The translations under genes and the position numbers were made by a program. The notes below the pieces were generated by a model. That model did no database searches and had not been told where the DNA came from. It worked only from the letters and a program-made list of their open reading frames with translations. A stretch of 64,000 nt of DNA from the NCBI GenBank assembly GCA_910591455.2, contig OU342823.1, positions 7,491,574 through 7,555,573 on the forward strand. The letters run 5' to 3'. Positions 11,701 to 24,180 of the stretch are shown here, piece after piece. The stretch comes from Pholis gunnellus (taxonomy: Eukaryota; Chordata; Actinopteri; Perciformes; Pholidae). How positions within the stretch are numbered: the first letter of the stretch is position 1; every line of letters starts with the position of its first letter.

Positions 11701-14032
11701 CATAACAATTAATTGACAGGTTGGTATACACATGTATATAGTGAGGTAACTACATGTACATGCAGGAAAGTTAGATCTTTTAATACCACGATAATCAAGA
11801 TTGAATCAGCGGATATATTAGAAACGAGAAATATAATAACACAAACCATACGAAAATACAAAACACAGGATGCAAAGTAAGTAATAAAGACACGTCTTGG
11901 TAAGAAATAGTGACAATATATGTTGCAAATATAGTTATATTTTAGAAAATAGCTAAAATAGATTCAATACAATGCCCCTTTTATGTTTTAATCCAATTAA
12001 AGGAATTGCAATTTACTTAAATTATACAGTATATATGATAGAGTTTATTCCGTTTATTCTGCTCTATGTTCTTCAAATAATAGACAAGTGAATTCAGTAT
12101 CTTCTCACTTCTATCATTTTTTCAGGGTTGTTCATGAGCGTTTCATCGAGAACACCAATATTTCCAACAGCATTTGAAGGTAGCATCGTTCTAAGCTCAT
12201 AGCCTCGCACCTGTGTGGCCCAAATCTCGCGATAACAAAGTCTTCACATGCAGTATACCCAGCGTTGCACTGTGAGGGGATTCTAGCTCATGTGGTGAAC
12301 TCAAATCGACTATTGCGTTTGTATAATCAGTGTAATCTAATAGTTTCAGGTAGATCTCACGAAAAGATAGTTTAAATAAACATATGATGATATCAAACAT
12401 ATGATAAAGATACATACACACACACACACACACACACACACCGTGCTACATGCAGGGCAGAATGAATGCTGGCAGCAGCAGAATGATGCTGCGATAGTAA
12501 AGAGACGAGGAATTTAGATTATTCTTCACAATCAGCTGTCACTTGGGTGGAGTGCAGTGACAGAACAAGCTGCTGTGCTGACAATAAAGAAGATCTGATA
12601 CGATTAACTACAGCAGCGAGCAGAGAAAGTGTCATTCATATGACCGACCGGTTTTGTGAATGCATCTCCTTTATCTGTGACGCAAGAGAGATGATCAGAC
12701 CTTGACCTGCATTTTGATATCTACTGCATCTATGGTGACTCATTGTTTAATGCAAAAGAAAAGAAAAAAGCTCTTGTCACCATCCTGTCACCAAACTGTC
12801 CCACAACAGCCAACAAATCCATTCATCCAACCAGGCTCCTGAGTAATGAGCACAACAACCCACTGTGAAATGTAAAATGGCATGCCTGAAATGTAAAAGA
12901 TGTGGTTTATCTAAGGAGTAACAAACATCACCATCTGTGCTGCTGCTGCTGCGTGCAGCTTGCCTTGAGAGAGACAAATTGTTTCCTCATCCAGAGATGG
13001 AGGTTAATGTCTCCGGAGATCAGAGGTAGTTTTAACACAAAGCACTGAGGTGACACCGTCAGGGACGGCGTTGCTACTGCACGATGTGCTCAGCCCCAAT
13101 TATTATTTGCCACCTACTGTACATGTGGAAAAACGCACAACCACACACGCTGAGAAGCCTCAGCAGTACTGGCACTCTTTTTTAGCGCCTCAATCCCTCC
13201 CTTGGACATATTTGTTATTTGATGGCATCTGAAATGTTGCATTTAGGGACTGCAAGAAAATGAATGTTTGACTTTTTAAGAAAGCAAGACCCTCTTTATG
13301 GTTCTATTCGGTTAAGAGAGATAATGTTCAATCCCTACTAACTCTGATTGGCTTTTTATTGCATTTATAATTAACTCCTTCATTCATTTTATTCAAGTAC
13401 CTGTTTACAGTACCTCAAATGTAATTTTACAGTAAAACAGCTTCACGGTGTTTGTTCCAGTGAATTGTGGATTGCTTTATGATACTAATATTCTACTGTA
13501 TGATACCGTCATTTTATTTTATAGTATGATATTGAAAATATGTTTTGGAGTATGATACTGTTACTGTGTTTGATTGCAGTGTGTGTACTGGCTTTAATCA
13601 TAACAACCACTGAATATGAGAGAAAACTTACAGACAAAGAGATCTACATAAACAGCCCGCGATGAACCACTCAAATTAAGTCAAATCCTTAATGCTGCCA
13701 TGGCCTAACTATAGTATTACCAGTAGTTAGCAAACAGGAAATTACCGCTAATTCAAGAAAATAAGGTGAGTTACTGTAATGCTGCATTCACATGGAGTCA
13801 GGAATATGGAGGACAGCAGACAGACACCTTCTGGAGCGCACAGGAAAAACAAACAAACAGATGGAATGGTAACACGCATGCTGCTATGGTAATGGAGTAG
13901 AATTAATTGAATTATTTTGTGTTTACTACTTTCTGTAACTATTCTAGTAATTTGCATAGCTTTAAAATGCAGTTCTCTCTTACTATTTTATTAAACTTTC
14001 TTCTTGTTTGATGACATACATCCAGTTTTATT

Positions 14033-14085
14033 TATATGTATATATATATACATATATATATGTATATATATGTATATATATACTA
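14033..14085. repeat. TA/TG-rich palindromic run
   Basis: Alternating tatata/tatgta blocks that are largely self-complementary and could extrude a hairpin. Confidence 0.8.
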
Positions 14086-15599
14086 TATTTAAACATTTAA
14101 ACAGTCCACTGTTACCATTGCACTGGTATTCTCTGTTAAAGTCCTGCTCTCTTCCACTAAATTCATACCTGGGTTGTCCATCTATACCATCTGCCTGATT
14201 TCATGTGAACGCAGCATAAATCACACGTGACGTGTGCACTCGACCCGTAATGTGCTGTGCAAATTACAGCACACGTCTCACGGAAGGTTGATTGGGCATT
14301 TTCTGGTATTTAACTGTAACAGCAAAGGCTAAGAGCGTATAAACATGATTTCTGCAACGTTCACCAAATTGAATTCAATACATTAAATTGAACGATTTGT
14401 TGGTCGTACCGGCCAAAGTATGAAAATATGATGGAAACCAGCAGGTAAGATGTGACTTACAATGATCATTATATCAATATTAAGCAATGATTCCTAATTA
14501 TTTAATGTATTAAATTCACTTGACCTGCAGCAGGATAAGTTACAGACAATGGATGGCTATAGATTTAGCAATGAAAATATGATCATTCATTTAAATTGAA
14601 AATGAAGTTTTCGCTTACATGCCTATTATGAGACGATTAGCTTCCTGATGCCCAAATGTCCCACACTTTAAAGTGTTACATTGGAGCCCTGCTATGTGCT
14701 GACTGGTGAGAAACCATCTGTGATGACGATGCAGAGTGAGATCATATTACCGTAAGTCTCTGAGATGTATCATTTCCCATCTGAGGGGATTATTCATACA
14801 GACCATAGCTGCACTGTAAAAGAGCCTCCTTCACCGATGAAGAACAACTTCAGATACATCCTAGTTAAATGTACACCACTGAACAAAAATGCATTACTGT
14901 GCTGAAGTAGCTCTTGGAAATGACAAGGTACAAAATGTAAGCCATACCTTGGTGTTTCAGTTTTACCTCTTTACTTAACACTGGCAATGAGGGAGATCTT
15001 GGGTTGACAATAATGAGAATAAATATGAAACAAAATGTAAATCAAACCCTGTGTACTAAAGAGAATTCAAATCAAACACCATTACTGAGCTTGTTTACAA
15101 TATATTTAGCTCAGGCTGATCTGAGGGAACCACAAAGTGCATCTTTGGGAAAAACCACATTAATGGAAATGCTATTGACTCGTTCAGCCCATAAAGAATT
15201 CATGAACAGTTACTGATTGGTTTGGGAAACACTCAAAGGTGGCACCACCCCAATAGTGAAGAAAGTCACAAAGCCTAAAATAATTCAATCACATGTTTGT
15301 TTAGTGTTTAGAAGTCTTAAATATGCACTCTAAATTCATAACAGTGGCGATGTATCACAAAAATATCTCTCTTCCTTATTATTGTGTACCGTTAACTATA
15401 TTATAATGGCTTGTACTGCAGAAGTGATATGCTCTTTTTTTTCTTTCTTTAATTTAACAAAACATAGTTACATGAACAGCTTGTACATTGAAGATGTTAC
15501 TTTTTGTAGATTAAGGTTAGGACATTTATTTTCATAACAACATTGTTTTCTTTAAATTACAAAACTGTCATAAAGCCATGATGCTACATCTCCGGTACA

Positions 15600-15905
15600 G
15601 TAGATGGCGGCATTAACCGTAAACGTTGGTTTATGGTCACTATATTAAAGACGAAGAAGAAATAATGACGACGGGACGTTATGCGGAAGTGCCACCCCCT
15701 CAAGACCCGCCCTCTGAAGCTATCATGCGCTAGGATTGGCCAGACGTCCATGCTGAACGAGATACTGGTAACCTGATTGGTTCCCATCATATGGCCTGAC
15801 CAATAGGCTGTCCTGTCCCTCACCGCGACGCGACAGGGCGGTTCATGAAGAGCAGTGACAGCAGCTCACAATCAAGGAGACACAAGGTGTCTGAGCGGCA
15901 ATAAG
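15600..15905 (+). promoter_or_regulatory. tfr1 promoter and non-coding exon 1
   Basis: A GC-richer block ends at a strong donor (aataag|gtaag at 15905/15906). The next downstream acceptor that joins the coding region is at 17333, so this is the likely non-coding first exon. Three CCAAT-type boxes are visible (gattgg near 15733 and 15776, ccaat near 15801), together with GC-box-like cccgccc and agggcgg, and no TATA box. Exact start site unknown; exon 1 probably begins at about 15830-15850. Confidence 0.55.
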
Positions 15906-17333
15906 GTAAGACAACTGACATTGACAGACCTTTTTATTCATTTATTCGTTACAAAGTCAACTTAGTTGTTTAGTTGCATTGCCTGTTTACGTGACTCTCC
16001 AGCTCAAACGAAATAAAAATGCAGGACACAAAACGTAAAGCTAACTAGCTTAATTTACAAATGATGCTGCAAATGTCACCTGTTTTGTGATGAGGAAGTA
16101 TGGAGGAGTTTAGATGTGATGCAACCTTCTGTGACCACTCCCAAACGGTTTCTTTACACTCCACGTTCACCTGTAACAGTGTTTATTTAATTTAATTAAA
16201 ACAACTGGAAGCTGATGCTCATAACCAAATGATTGGGTCGATATTCTCATGAACTGATGCAATAAAATAATACAATAACAACATGCAGCATACATATTTA
16301 AATGAGGCTTCCTCCTGACGTCGTGTCAGGAAATGAATCTGCAAACCTTTTGATAATTCAGTAATAATTGTAGTTATGTTTCACGCAAAGCTCAAAATGT
16401 TTCTGATGACAATTAGCTGAATATTTTAGTTTTATGACATTTAGTAAAATAAACTGCCAGAATAATTGGTAATTAAAATAATTGTATTCTGAGATGGACA
16501 TTTTACAATTTACAAAACTGCAACTAATCATTTTAGTAGTTCCATTAATATATTACTTGATTGTCAAAAAGTTAATTGATATTGATTCAAAATTAATTTG
16601 TCAATCAAAAATGTCGATTTGTTCATTCTTGCATCTCAGAATCTGAGAATTTGCTGGTTTTCTGTGTTTTAAACGAAGGTTTGTTTTTTAAATCATTAAA
16701 AACACACCGTCAGATAGAGCTAATCAAGAAAATAATCAGCAGATTAATTGATAATGCTGCGATAGAAGCTGCATCTTAAATGAACTCAAACATAGTATTT
16801 GCATTCTTTATTGTCATTTCTTGGTACTGGGCTATAATTAGCAAAAAGCACAAGGAAGTGTTAGTGTTTATTGCACAACATCAGGACACTCTGAACGTTT
16901 ATCTCTTGATATTGAACCATTAGCTGCTATTTCCTGGTTCAGCTCAGTAATGAGGAAGTGAGTTAAACCGATCAACGTGTTGCACCAGTCCCTGTGAGGA
17001 GGAAGAAGATATAAGTAACACCACAGGTGTTTCTGTCAGTTGGAACAGACACTTCTTCTTAAGCTCTGGCTGACGCCTTTGTGTAGTCTGCGTCTGACAT
17101 GTTTATAAATGAAACGCCGTTGTGATGTGGAAACAATGACTGAAGGTCACTTCTTCCAGCTATTATCTGGCCTTCTGTTGGTTTCAGGGAAGAACAAATG
17201 GCCTGTTTTCAGAGAAAATGCGTCATCTGTCTGTTATAAACCCAACTCACTGCACATCCTATCCCCTCCTCCCTCTCTACTTTCTGCTTTTGTGTTTCTA
17301 ATTTGTCTCTCCCACTCTCTGTCTTTGTAACAG
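15906..17333 (+). other. tfr1 intron 1 (5'UTR intron)
   Basis: Non-coding. It contains another diverged AATCGATT-type repeat at about 16545-16770. It ends in a run of CAG triplets at 17331-17342, so several tandem acceptors are possible; none changes the protein because the start codon lies after them. Confidence 0.55.
16545..16770 (-). repeat. Degenerate AATCGATT-type repeat, copy 4
   Basis: Recognised from gagaatttgctggttttctg, aagaaaataatcagcagatt and the aattgataatgctgcgatag end, which match the reverse orientation of the family. Confidence 0.5.
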
Positions 17334-17344
17334 CAGCAGCAGCG

Positions 17345-20300
17345 ATGGATCGAGTGAGGTCTGCGTTCAACGGCATGGTAAGAGTTTACTTGTTACCTTC
17401 TTTACGTGAATGCAGGACGTTCACTTGAATATGAATGGTGATGACACAGCATCAAAGTCACACTTAAGTGGAGACCAGACAGAGTCTGGGCTTTAACACT
17501 GGTCTGGTGGGTCTCTCGTCTTCTCCTGCCTCTAGATCAAGAGCGAGCGCTACAGCAGGTTCACTCTGCAGCCGGCCGAAGACGGAGAGAGACACATCGA
17601 GGTGAAACTGTCGGACGAGGCCTCTGAGGCGGAGGACCCGTCGGGGGGATCCCCGAGCTTCAGACCGGCTCCTCCACGTCAGAGCCGAAGGACTGTCTGC
17701 TACCTGGCTCTGGGGACCCTGCTGATATTCGTCATCGGTAAGACACGCTCATCATCATCTGAATCATACAACAGATGACTAGGAATATATTAGGGGAGAC
17801 ATTGCTGTTCATGTTTTACTGCAGACCGGTGCTAACATCTGAGAGCCAGTAGAGTTGGAAAGCTGCGCTAAAACTTTCTTTTAATCCACTCCTCGTGTCT
17901 CTGTAATGTTTGTCCTCCAGGCTACTTGCTTGGTTACCTCAGCCACCGTGAAACTCAGGTGCAGCAAGTGAGCTGTGGCAAAGAGACGGAAACGGACGCT
18001 CCACTGGAAGTAACGCCAACTGCTGCTGCACCAGCGGTTGCACCAGTTCCGGAAGCTCAGATGGACTGGGAGGACGTCACCCAACTCCTCACGCAGAAAC
18101 TCACCAGCCAGGCCTTTGACAAAACTCTGAGGTACGCTGAGTCCTTCCAAAGTACATCTTATGTTAATGTGTTGATGATTTGTGAGTCTCAACAGCCTTC
18201 CACTTCCTGTGAGGGGGAGAGGAATAATCCATATGAATGAACTGGAAGAGAGGGATCGGATTACATTTTATTTTTAGAGAATACAAATGAGACAGAGGAA
18301 GGTTACAGTGATTATGTGAGGGATGATACCCAACAAGCTGCGTGACTGTAATGGATGACGCTGATACCAAAGAAGTTCTCAAGCGTCTCAACTATTCATG
18401 ATTTGAATCGTCACACAAAGTGCAGGAAGGGTAAACTCATACAATGCTGAACTACCCCTGCAAGATGTTTTGACTAACTAGAACACTACACTGTGAATTT
18501 TTGGAGAAGTCTCTGTTCGCTCTGTTGAAGAAGCAGCAGCAGATGTGCATCTATGACGGGCATGGAGAGTCATTTCATGCCATTTGTGTCTCTGCAGTGA
18601 CTTTGATTTGCCCAGACGTTTGGCAGGAAGTGCAGAAGACAACCAGCTGGCGAGCCGCATCTTTGATCAATTCAAGGAAGTGGAGATGGATCCCTGGACT
18701 GACATCCACTACGTTCAACTGCAGACCCCAGACAGGTATTTCTTATTTTAGGGATCTATCTTTGAAATGGTGGGAGGATGATCAATCATAATTAAAGTAT
18801 TAAGATTATTATTAATTATTATGTGGTTGATTAATGTATATTAATACTGCGCATCAGTAGTATCTCCTCTTTTTATTCTTGTTATTTATGGTGCATCCTG
18901 TTCTGTCCTCGTCTGTCTTGAGCCGCAGCTAAATCATTCAAAGTGTACTTTCTTAAACGAACGTCCACCCAGGAGCATGAATTATAAAAGGCAGGGAGCT
19001 TATAGAAAATAAGCTGCCGTAGAAAACACTCTTAACTTCTAAAAACAGATTCATGATACTGTAACAAGCTTTTGACTTCTTACCTGCAGCAAGCGTCCAA
19101 ACCGTGTCCTGTTCGGTTCAGATGTCTTCGAGCCTACAGGGTATCTGGCCTACAGTGCTACTGGGAAAGTTCAGGTGAGTCTTCCTTAAATAATCAACTT
19201 CAATTAAAAGTCTTGTAAGGCTCAGTAAACTGGGGATTTGTCACCTTTCTTAGCTTACGGCTGTCTGTGTTCGTAGGGCAAGCTGGTGTATGGCAACTAC
19301 GGCCGTCAGGAGGATCTGGATGTTCTGCACAGCAAGAACATTGAACTGAGCGAGTGTGTGTTGCTGCTCCGAGCCGGAAATATCAGTTTTGCAGAGCAGG
19401 TGACAGCAGATTTTGACGGCTTCTTCTTGCCCATCGTTTGTCTTTTCAGGAACTTCACTAAAAGCTTGTTGTCCCGTCTCTGACTGTGTTGCTTCAGGTG
19501 GATAATGCTGCTACGAAAGGAGCCGCTGCTGTTCTAATCTACCACGACACTACAGACTATGTAGCGGACACGGCCCTCTACGGGCATGTAAGTCTGCACC
19601 TGCTAGTTGTGTAGCATGCTGTCATTAGCCAAGTATTGGCAGTATTGTGCATTGACTTTGTCTCTGTCCTCATGCAGGTCCATCTGGGTTCAGGCGACCC
19701 CTACACCCCAGGATTCCCCTCCTTCAACCACACACAGTTCCCCCCAATCAAGTCCTCCGGTCTCCCCAAAATCCCAGCCCAGACCATCACCGCCAACATG
19801 GCTTTAGCTCTTCTACGGTAAGGACATACACTGAGGGGAACAGCTGTTCATAGAGCGCCTGGTTAAGCATTAGAACGAATATCATCAAGTATTAACCCTG
19901 ATTTATAATGCTTACTAAGTAATTAATCATATATCTCTCTCTTTAGGAAAATCGAAGGTCCTAAACCGGATGCAAGCAGCGGTTTTAAAGGGGGCCTGGC
20001 GTCAGTGAGTTACAAACTGGGAGGCAGCGAGAACATCACTGTTGAGGTGAACAACGTTCTGGTCAACAAGGAGATCCACAACGTGTTTGGAGTCATCAAA
20101 GGATTCACTGATCCTGGTACCTCTCTCTCCTCTCTGTCGTCGTCCACAGTGGGATTATTTTATCTCCGTCGTACATGTAGGATAACGTTTTTGTTGTCTG
20201 TTTGTGAATCTGCAGATCGCTACGTTGTACTAGGAGCTCAGAGAGACACCTGGGAGACCGGTTACGCCAAAGCTACCGTTGGCACCTCCATATTGATGGA

Positions 20301-23174
20301 GCTGGCCAAGGCCATTCACGAGATGGTGGAGAAAGGTAACGAATACAAGGGATTCATTAATATGAGAATTAAGCAGTCTGTTTCCTCCATCACAAGGGAT
20401 CTTTTAATAGCCGGTGTTAACAGGAGGAATGATCACAGCAAACAAAATCCTGTTTCAGTGTTCACCTGAGAGACTTGGAAGTTACATTTTAAAGGAGGCA
20501 CACAGACGTAACCTCTTAAAGGGACAGTGTGTAGGACTCTTGTGGTTGCAGATTGCCATCGACAGAGTTACAGCTTCTTCTCCTGCAGAACATGAATGAT
20601 GTGTTTTCTGTTTTCCAGATGGGTTCAAACCCAGGAGAAGCCTGGTGTTTGCAAGCTGGAGCGCTGGAGAGTACGGAAGTGTTGGCGCCACCGAGTGGTT
20701 GGAGGTAAGAACTGAAATAACAAGAACTAGACATACAAAATATATGTCTCCTGTACCAATGTTCTCTGTTATGTGTGTGTTTGCTCTTAGGGTTATATGT
20801 CCTCTATTGACAAACGTGTTATCAGCTACATAAGCCTGGATGGAGCGGTCATGGGTAAGTACAGGACACGCCTTCATTACATCTCGCATGTTTTAAGGTT
20901 TCCGGTGGCTGACTTTATCTCCTCTAAAGGTCGTGGGAGCTTTATAGCGTCAGCAAGTCCGCTGCTCTACAGCCTCCTGGAGAACACGATGAAAGGGGTA
21001 ACGACACAACAACAGCTTAAATCTGATCAACTTCTGTACAAACTCGAGGTGTTTGCATTCATTTTAATTTGCCTCGTCCATGCAGGTGAAGAGCCCTCTT
21101 GGTTCTGGCACTGTGTACGATATGGGGGGAAAGAGTAACTGGATGGCCAAGACGTAAGTAGACAACCAGTTCTTATTCAGTCAGTCAGTCAGAACTTGAG
21201 GTTTCCTACTGGAACTATTTCAGTCATTTTGTCAGGACAGTTTTGTAGTCTTTAGAAGTTAAACTCTTTAGCGATTAACAGCCAGTTTAAAAGCCACAGA
21301 AGTCAAAGGCTGGGTACCGCTTGAAGAACTCTAGTGCCGATAAGATGCCAGAGTTTTGGTCCCAATACAGAATATGGAAAAGTCCAACATGCGTTTCTGT
21401 TCATCAAAAGAAACCACAATTCTCACATGTTGATTTGTCTAAACGTGAGCAGCCGGACAAGAGCTTTGCTTAAATAACAGCAGTCTTGGCACATTTGATT
21501 TATGCTGCAAAAATTGGAAATCGATAATTCAGTCTGTATTCCCGACTTCCAATCTAAATGCGTCCCATTGTATCTGCTCGGGAAAACATGAACGCCTCCA
21601 GATACCTGATCTTTGTACGTCAAGTCTCTGAGCTTCACCAGCATCTACAGAGGACCAATTACCACAGCATCACTAACCATTGAAGAGAAATGTGTACAAA
21701 GTAACCATCTTCAAATGAACAACTCCGTAACCCTGTCGGGAAATATTTCTGAAAATGATATTTAAGACATTCCTATGATCTGCGGTGACCCTGTTAATAG
21801 AGACGGGAGGACTAAACTAGTACCGCATGCTCTCAAAGAAGCACAAATCAACATAAAGAATATCTAGATTTGATCATCCATCTCTTTGCTGTAGAATAAA
21901 ATAAGCTGTTTTACGTTACTGTGTGCAGACTGAGGCCAATGTCAACGGACGACCCCGCCTATCCCTTCCTGGCCTTCTCTGGAATTCCCTCCATCTCGTT
22001 CCACTTCATCTCTCCCAACGTGAGTCTCCATGCAGAACAATCGGTAGTTATAATAAGATGTACACAACCCTCCTGTTGGTAGAGCTTTGAAATGAACGAA
22101 ACGGTAATCATCATAGAAGCAAACGTACAAGTTTTAACATCAAGATAATGGAAGAAGAAACCTTCCTCATATTATTATTATTAATCTGTTTTTCTAATGT
22201 AAAAGTAAGACTCCATCATTTTTCCTCATTTGCTCAAAACATTCACATGTGAAATGCAAAAATGTCCTAAATTCTGATCACAGAACAGTCAGTTAATCCA
22301 CATATTTGTGCTGTTTTTGTGCACATTATATTGAATTTGCGTCTGAAGACTGAGTCCTACACTTACTACGGCACCAAGCTGGACACCATGGATCACCTGG
22401 ATTACCAAACCAACCATCACACCAGTGACATGGCGGCGGTGGCGGCACAGTTTGCCGGCCAGATGGCTCTGCGGCTGGTCCACGACCACCTGCTCCGCCT
22501 GGATGTGAGCCGGTACAGCGGCGTCCTCACCAACGCCGTGCGCCGAGTCTACGGACGCATCAACCAGCTCCTGCAGGTCGGTTTCACATCCATACGCTGG
22601 TTGTTTCCTTTCCTGTTATTATGTTTTGTCACCTAGCTGTTAAGACCGGAATGTTTCCTCTTATAAATGTGTTTGTGTTAATGTTTGTTCTGTAGTCTGG
22701 GCAGCTGAAGGGAGTGAATCCCAACTGGCTGAACCGAGCACGCGGCTCCTTCAATCGCGCCGCCAGCAGCATCAACACCGACATCCTCAACACCGACGTC
22801 AACGACAAGGAGGCCTGTCGCATCCTCAACGACAGGATCATGAGTGTAAGACGCACGCTGTGACACCTCTACGTCGTCGCATGCATATTCATTCAATCTT
22901 CTATCATTAGAACATTTCCATCACCTCTCAGATGTATGATGGTCTGCGTTTATGGTTCCAGGTTGAGCACACCCTCCTCTCGCCGTACGTGTCCCCCGTT
23001 GAGACTCCCTTCCGTCACCTCCTGCTGGGTCGGGGCGCCCACACTTTGGCGTCCATCGCCGAGACCACCGACATGGAGGACCTCCGCACACAGCTGGCCC
23101 TGGCCACCTGGAACCTGCAAGGGTGTGCCAACGCCATGGTGGGAAACATCTGGGACATCGACGAGCAGATCTGA
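17345..23174 (+). CDS. tfr1: Transferrin receptor protein 1 (18 coding exons)
   Basis: Type II membrane receptor that binds iron-loaded transferrin and is internalised through coated pits. Exons: 17345-17377, 17536-17737, 17921-18131, 18598-18735, 19090-19174, 19277-19399, 19498-19587, 19678-19817, 19947-20116, 20216-20335, 20619-20704, 20791-20854, 20930-20997, 21086-21153, 21929-22019, 22349-22576, 22696-22845, 22962-23174. They join in frame to 759 residues (human 760). Visible: endocytic YSRF at 17-20, membrane helix about 65-85 with Cys66, stalk Cys97 for the dimer disulfide, a protease-associated domain, a peptidase-M28-like domain and the C-terminal helical dimerisation domain (about 610-759). 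The M28 zinc ligands are degenerate (GAQRD at 404-408, GE at 454-455), as expected for a non-catalytic receptor. The human RGD transferrin contact reads R655-G656-S657 here. The exon at 22349 has a weak pyrimidine tract; 22355 is an alternative in-frame acceptor. Confidence 0.96.
20515..20600 (+). repeat. Fragment of dispersed repeat family C in a tfr1 intron
   Basis: Begins taaagggacagtgtgtagga and continues ttgtggttgcagattgcc, a recurring percomorph repeat opening. A second fragment (acagtgtgtcgcatttaggg) is at about 58700-58890. Confidence 0.5.
21300..21640 (+). repeat. Possible repeat segment in a tfr1 intron
   Basis: The opening ggctgggtaccgcttgaag resembles the start of a GGTACCG-type fish repeat. 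A related ggatgggtgtcgttaggat stretch lies at 47299. The match is weak and the boundaries are estimates. Confidence 0.3.
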
Positions 23175-23208
23175 AGACGAGCCGGGGGAGGTGTGAGCGT
23201 GGGTGTCG

Positions 23209-23233
23209 TGTGTGTGTGTGTGTGTGTGTGTGT
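23209..23233. repeat. (GT)n microsatellite in tfr1 3'UTR
   Basis: Short GT run just after the stop codon. Confidence 0.9.
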
Positions 23234-23488
23234 TGGCGTTCAATCCAAAGTAAGCAGAGGGAGGAGCTCCAATATCAGCACTTAAGCACATGCTGTCAAT
23301 CAGAGGTCGAAGCCCCGCCCACAAAGAACCAGGAGGAGATAGAAAACTATAAAATACACTTTAATGACTTGAAGAAAAATGTACGCTACTGACCGATCTG
23401 CCGCCTCTCCTCCTGGCTGCACATTGAAACAACATGGCTGCGACCTCTCGCCAAAACACTGGGAAACCTTATTTATACTTAAGTTTTA

Positions 23489-23515
23489 TTTATCAGTGGC
23501 AGTGCCCGCTATAAA
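23489..23515 (+). promoter_or_regulatory. Iron-responsive element 1
   Basis: Perfect lower stem TTTAT/ATAAA, bulged C at 23494, upper stem AGTGG/CCGCT (one G-T wobble) and loop CAGTGC at 23500-23505. All canonical IRE features are present, so it should bind IRP1 and IRP2. By position and stem sequence it corresponds to mammalian IRE-A. Confidence 0.93.
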
Positions 23516-23540
23516 GTTATCGTTTGTCTTTTTATACGAC

Positions 23541-23567
23541 ATTATCGGAAGCAGTGTCTTCCATAAT
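23541..23567 (+). promoter_or_regulatory. Iron-responsive element 2
   Basis: Lower stem ATTAT/ATAAT, bulged C at 23546, upper stem GGAAG/CTTCC (fully paired), loop CAGTGT at 23552-23557. This is a textbook IRE, very like mammalian IRE-B. Confidence 0.95.
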
Positions 23568-23985
23568 TATGACGGTTATACCGTCTCATCCTCCGGCAGC
23601 ATCTGCTACACAAATGACTCCTCAACTGTTGCTGACTAAATGAAGCCCCTGATGAAAGATATTTAAGGCCTTTATTCTCCTTTTTTGAGTGGAGATTTTT
23701 CTGGAATTACTTCAAGAAAATGGCGTATTTTCTGTCACCGTAATCTATATTTAAAACGCATTAAAATGAAGGGTAGAAAAGAGTTTTTTTGGATATTTCG
23801 AAATTCTCCAACAAGCCCAGAAATTAAGACTTGATTTAATCTGCACTTGGTGGCAGAATAAACAATAACAACATAGTTAAACCCCCTTCTTCTTTAGCAG
23901 AAAACTGAGCTGATTGGTTCCATGATTTGCAAGAAAGCCATTTATGTTGCACAGTGTTCTCTGGGGCAGTTTATAGTACGATAAA

Positions 23986-24012
23986 GTTATCGGGAGCAGT
24001 GTCTTCCATAAT
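23986..24012 (+). promoter_or_regulatory. Iron-responsive element 3
   Basis: Lower stem GTTAT/ATAAT, bulged C at 23991, upper stem GGGAG/CTTCC with one G-T wobble, loop CAGTGT at 23997-24002. It lies 35 bases upstream of an almost identical hairpin. Confidence 0.95.
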
Positions 24013-24020
24013 GACGACAC

Positions 24021-24047
24021 GTTATCGGGAGCAGTGTCTTCCATAAC
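24021..24047 (+). promoter_or_regulatory. Iron-responsive element 4 (tandem duplicate of IRE 3)
   Basis: Lower stem GTTAT/ATAAC (perfect), bulged C at 24026, upper stem GGGAG/CTTCC, loop CAGTGT at 24032-24037. Identical to IRE 3 except for the last stem base, with a 35-base period, so it arose by tandem duplication. Confidence 0.95.
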
Positions 24048-24084
24048 GACAAGCAGTGATGGTAGTTTTTGCCTACCAGTGTAT

Positions 24085-24090
<6 letters not shown>

Positions 24091-24178
<88 letters not shown>
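24091..24178. repeat. (GT)44 microsatellite inside the IRE array
   Basis: 88 bases of uninterrupted GT between IREs 4 and 5. In RNA it forms a (GU)n run, a potential binding site for GU-binding proteins, and it is likely to vary in length between individuals. Confidence 0.97.

Positions 24179-24179
<1 letters not shown>

Positions 24180-24180
<1 letters not shown>

Larger units (their letters stand above)
11092..15600. other. Intergenic region between the SH3KBP1-like gene and tfr1
   Basis: AT-rich DNA with no convincing coding exon on either strand. It contains a diverged AATCGATT-type repeat at about 11490-11700, a CA tract at about 12416-12440 and a TA-rich palindromic run at about 14033-14085. 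The few open frames are short and have no recognisable domain. Confidence 0.6.

Noticed and set aside
20520..20535. CAGTGTG in a tfr1 intron as an IRE
   Set aside because: It is the start of a dispersed repeat, is intronic and lacks the stem.
23951..23957. CAGTGT at 23952 and CAGTGA at 24053 as further IREs
   Set aside because: Flanking bases do not pair into a five-base upper stem and no bulged C is in place.
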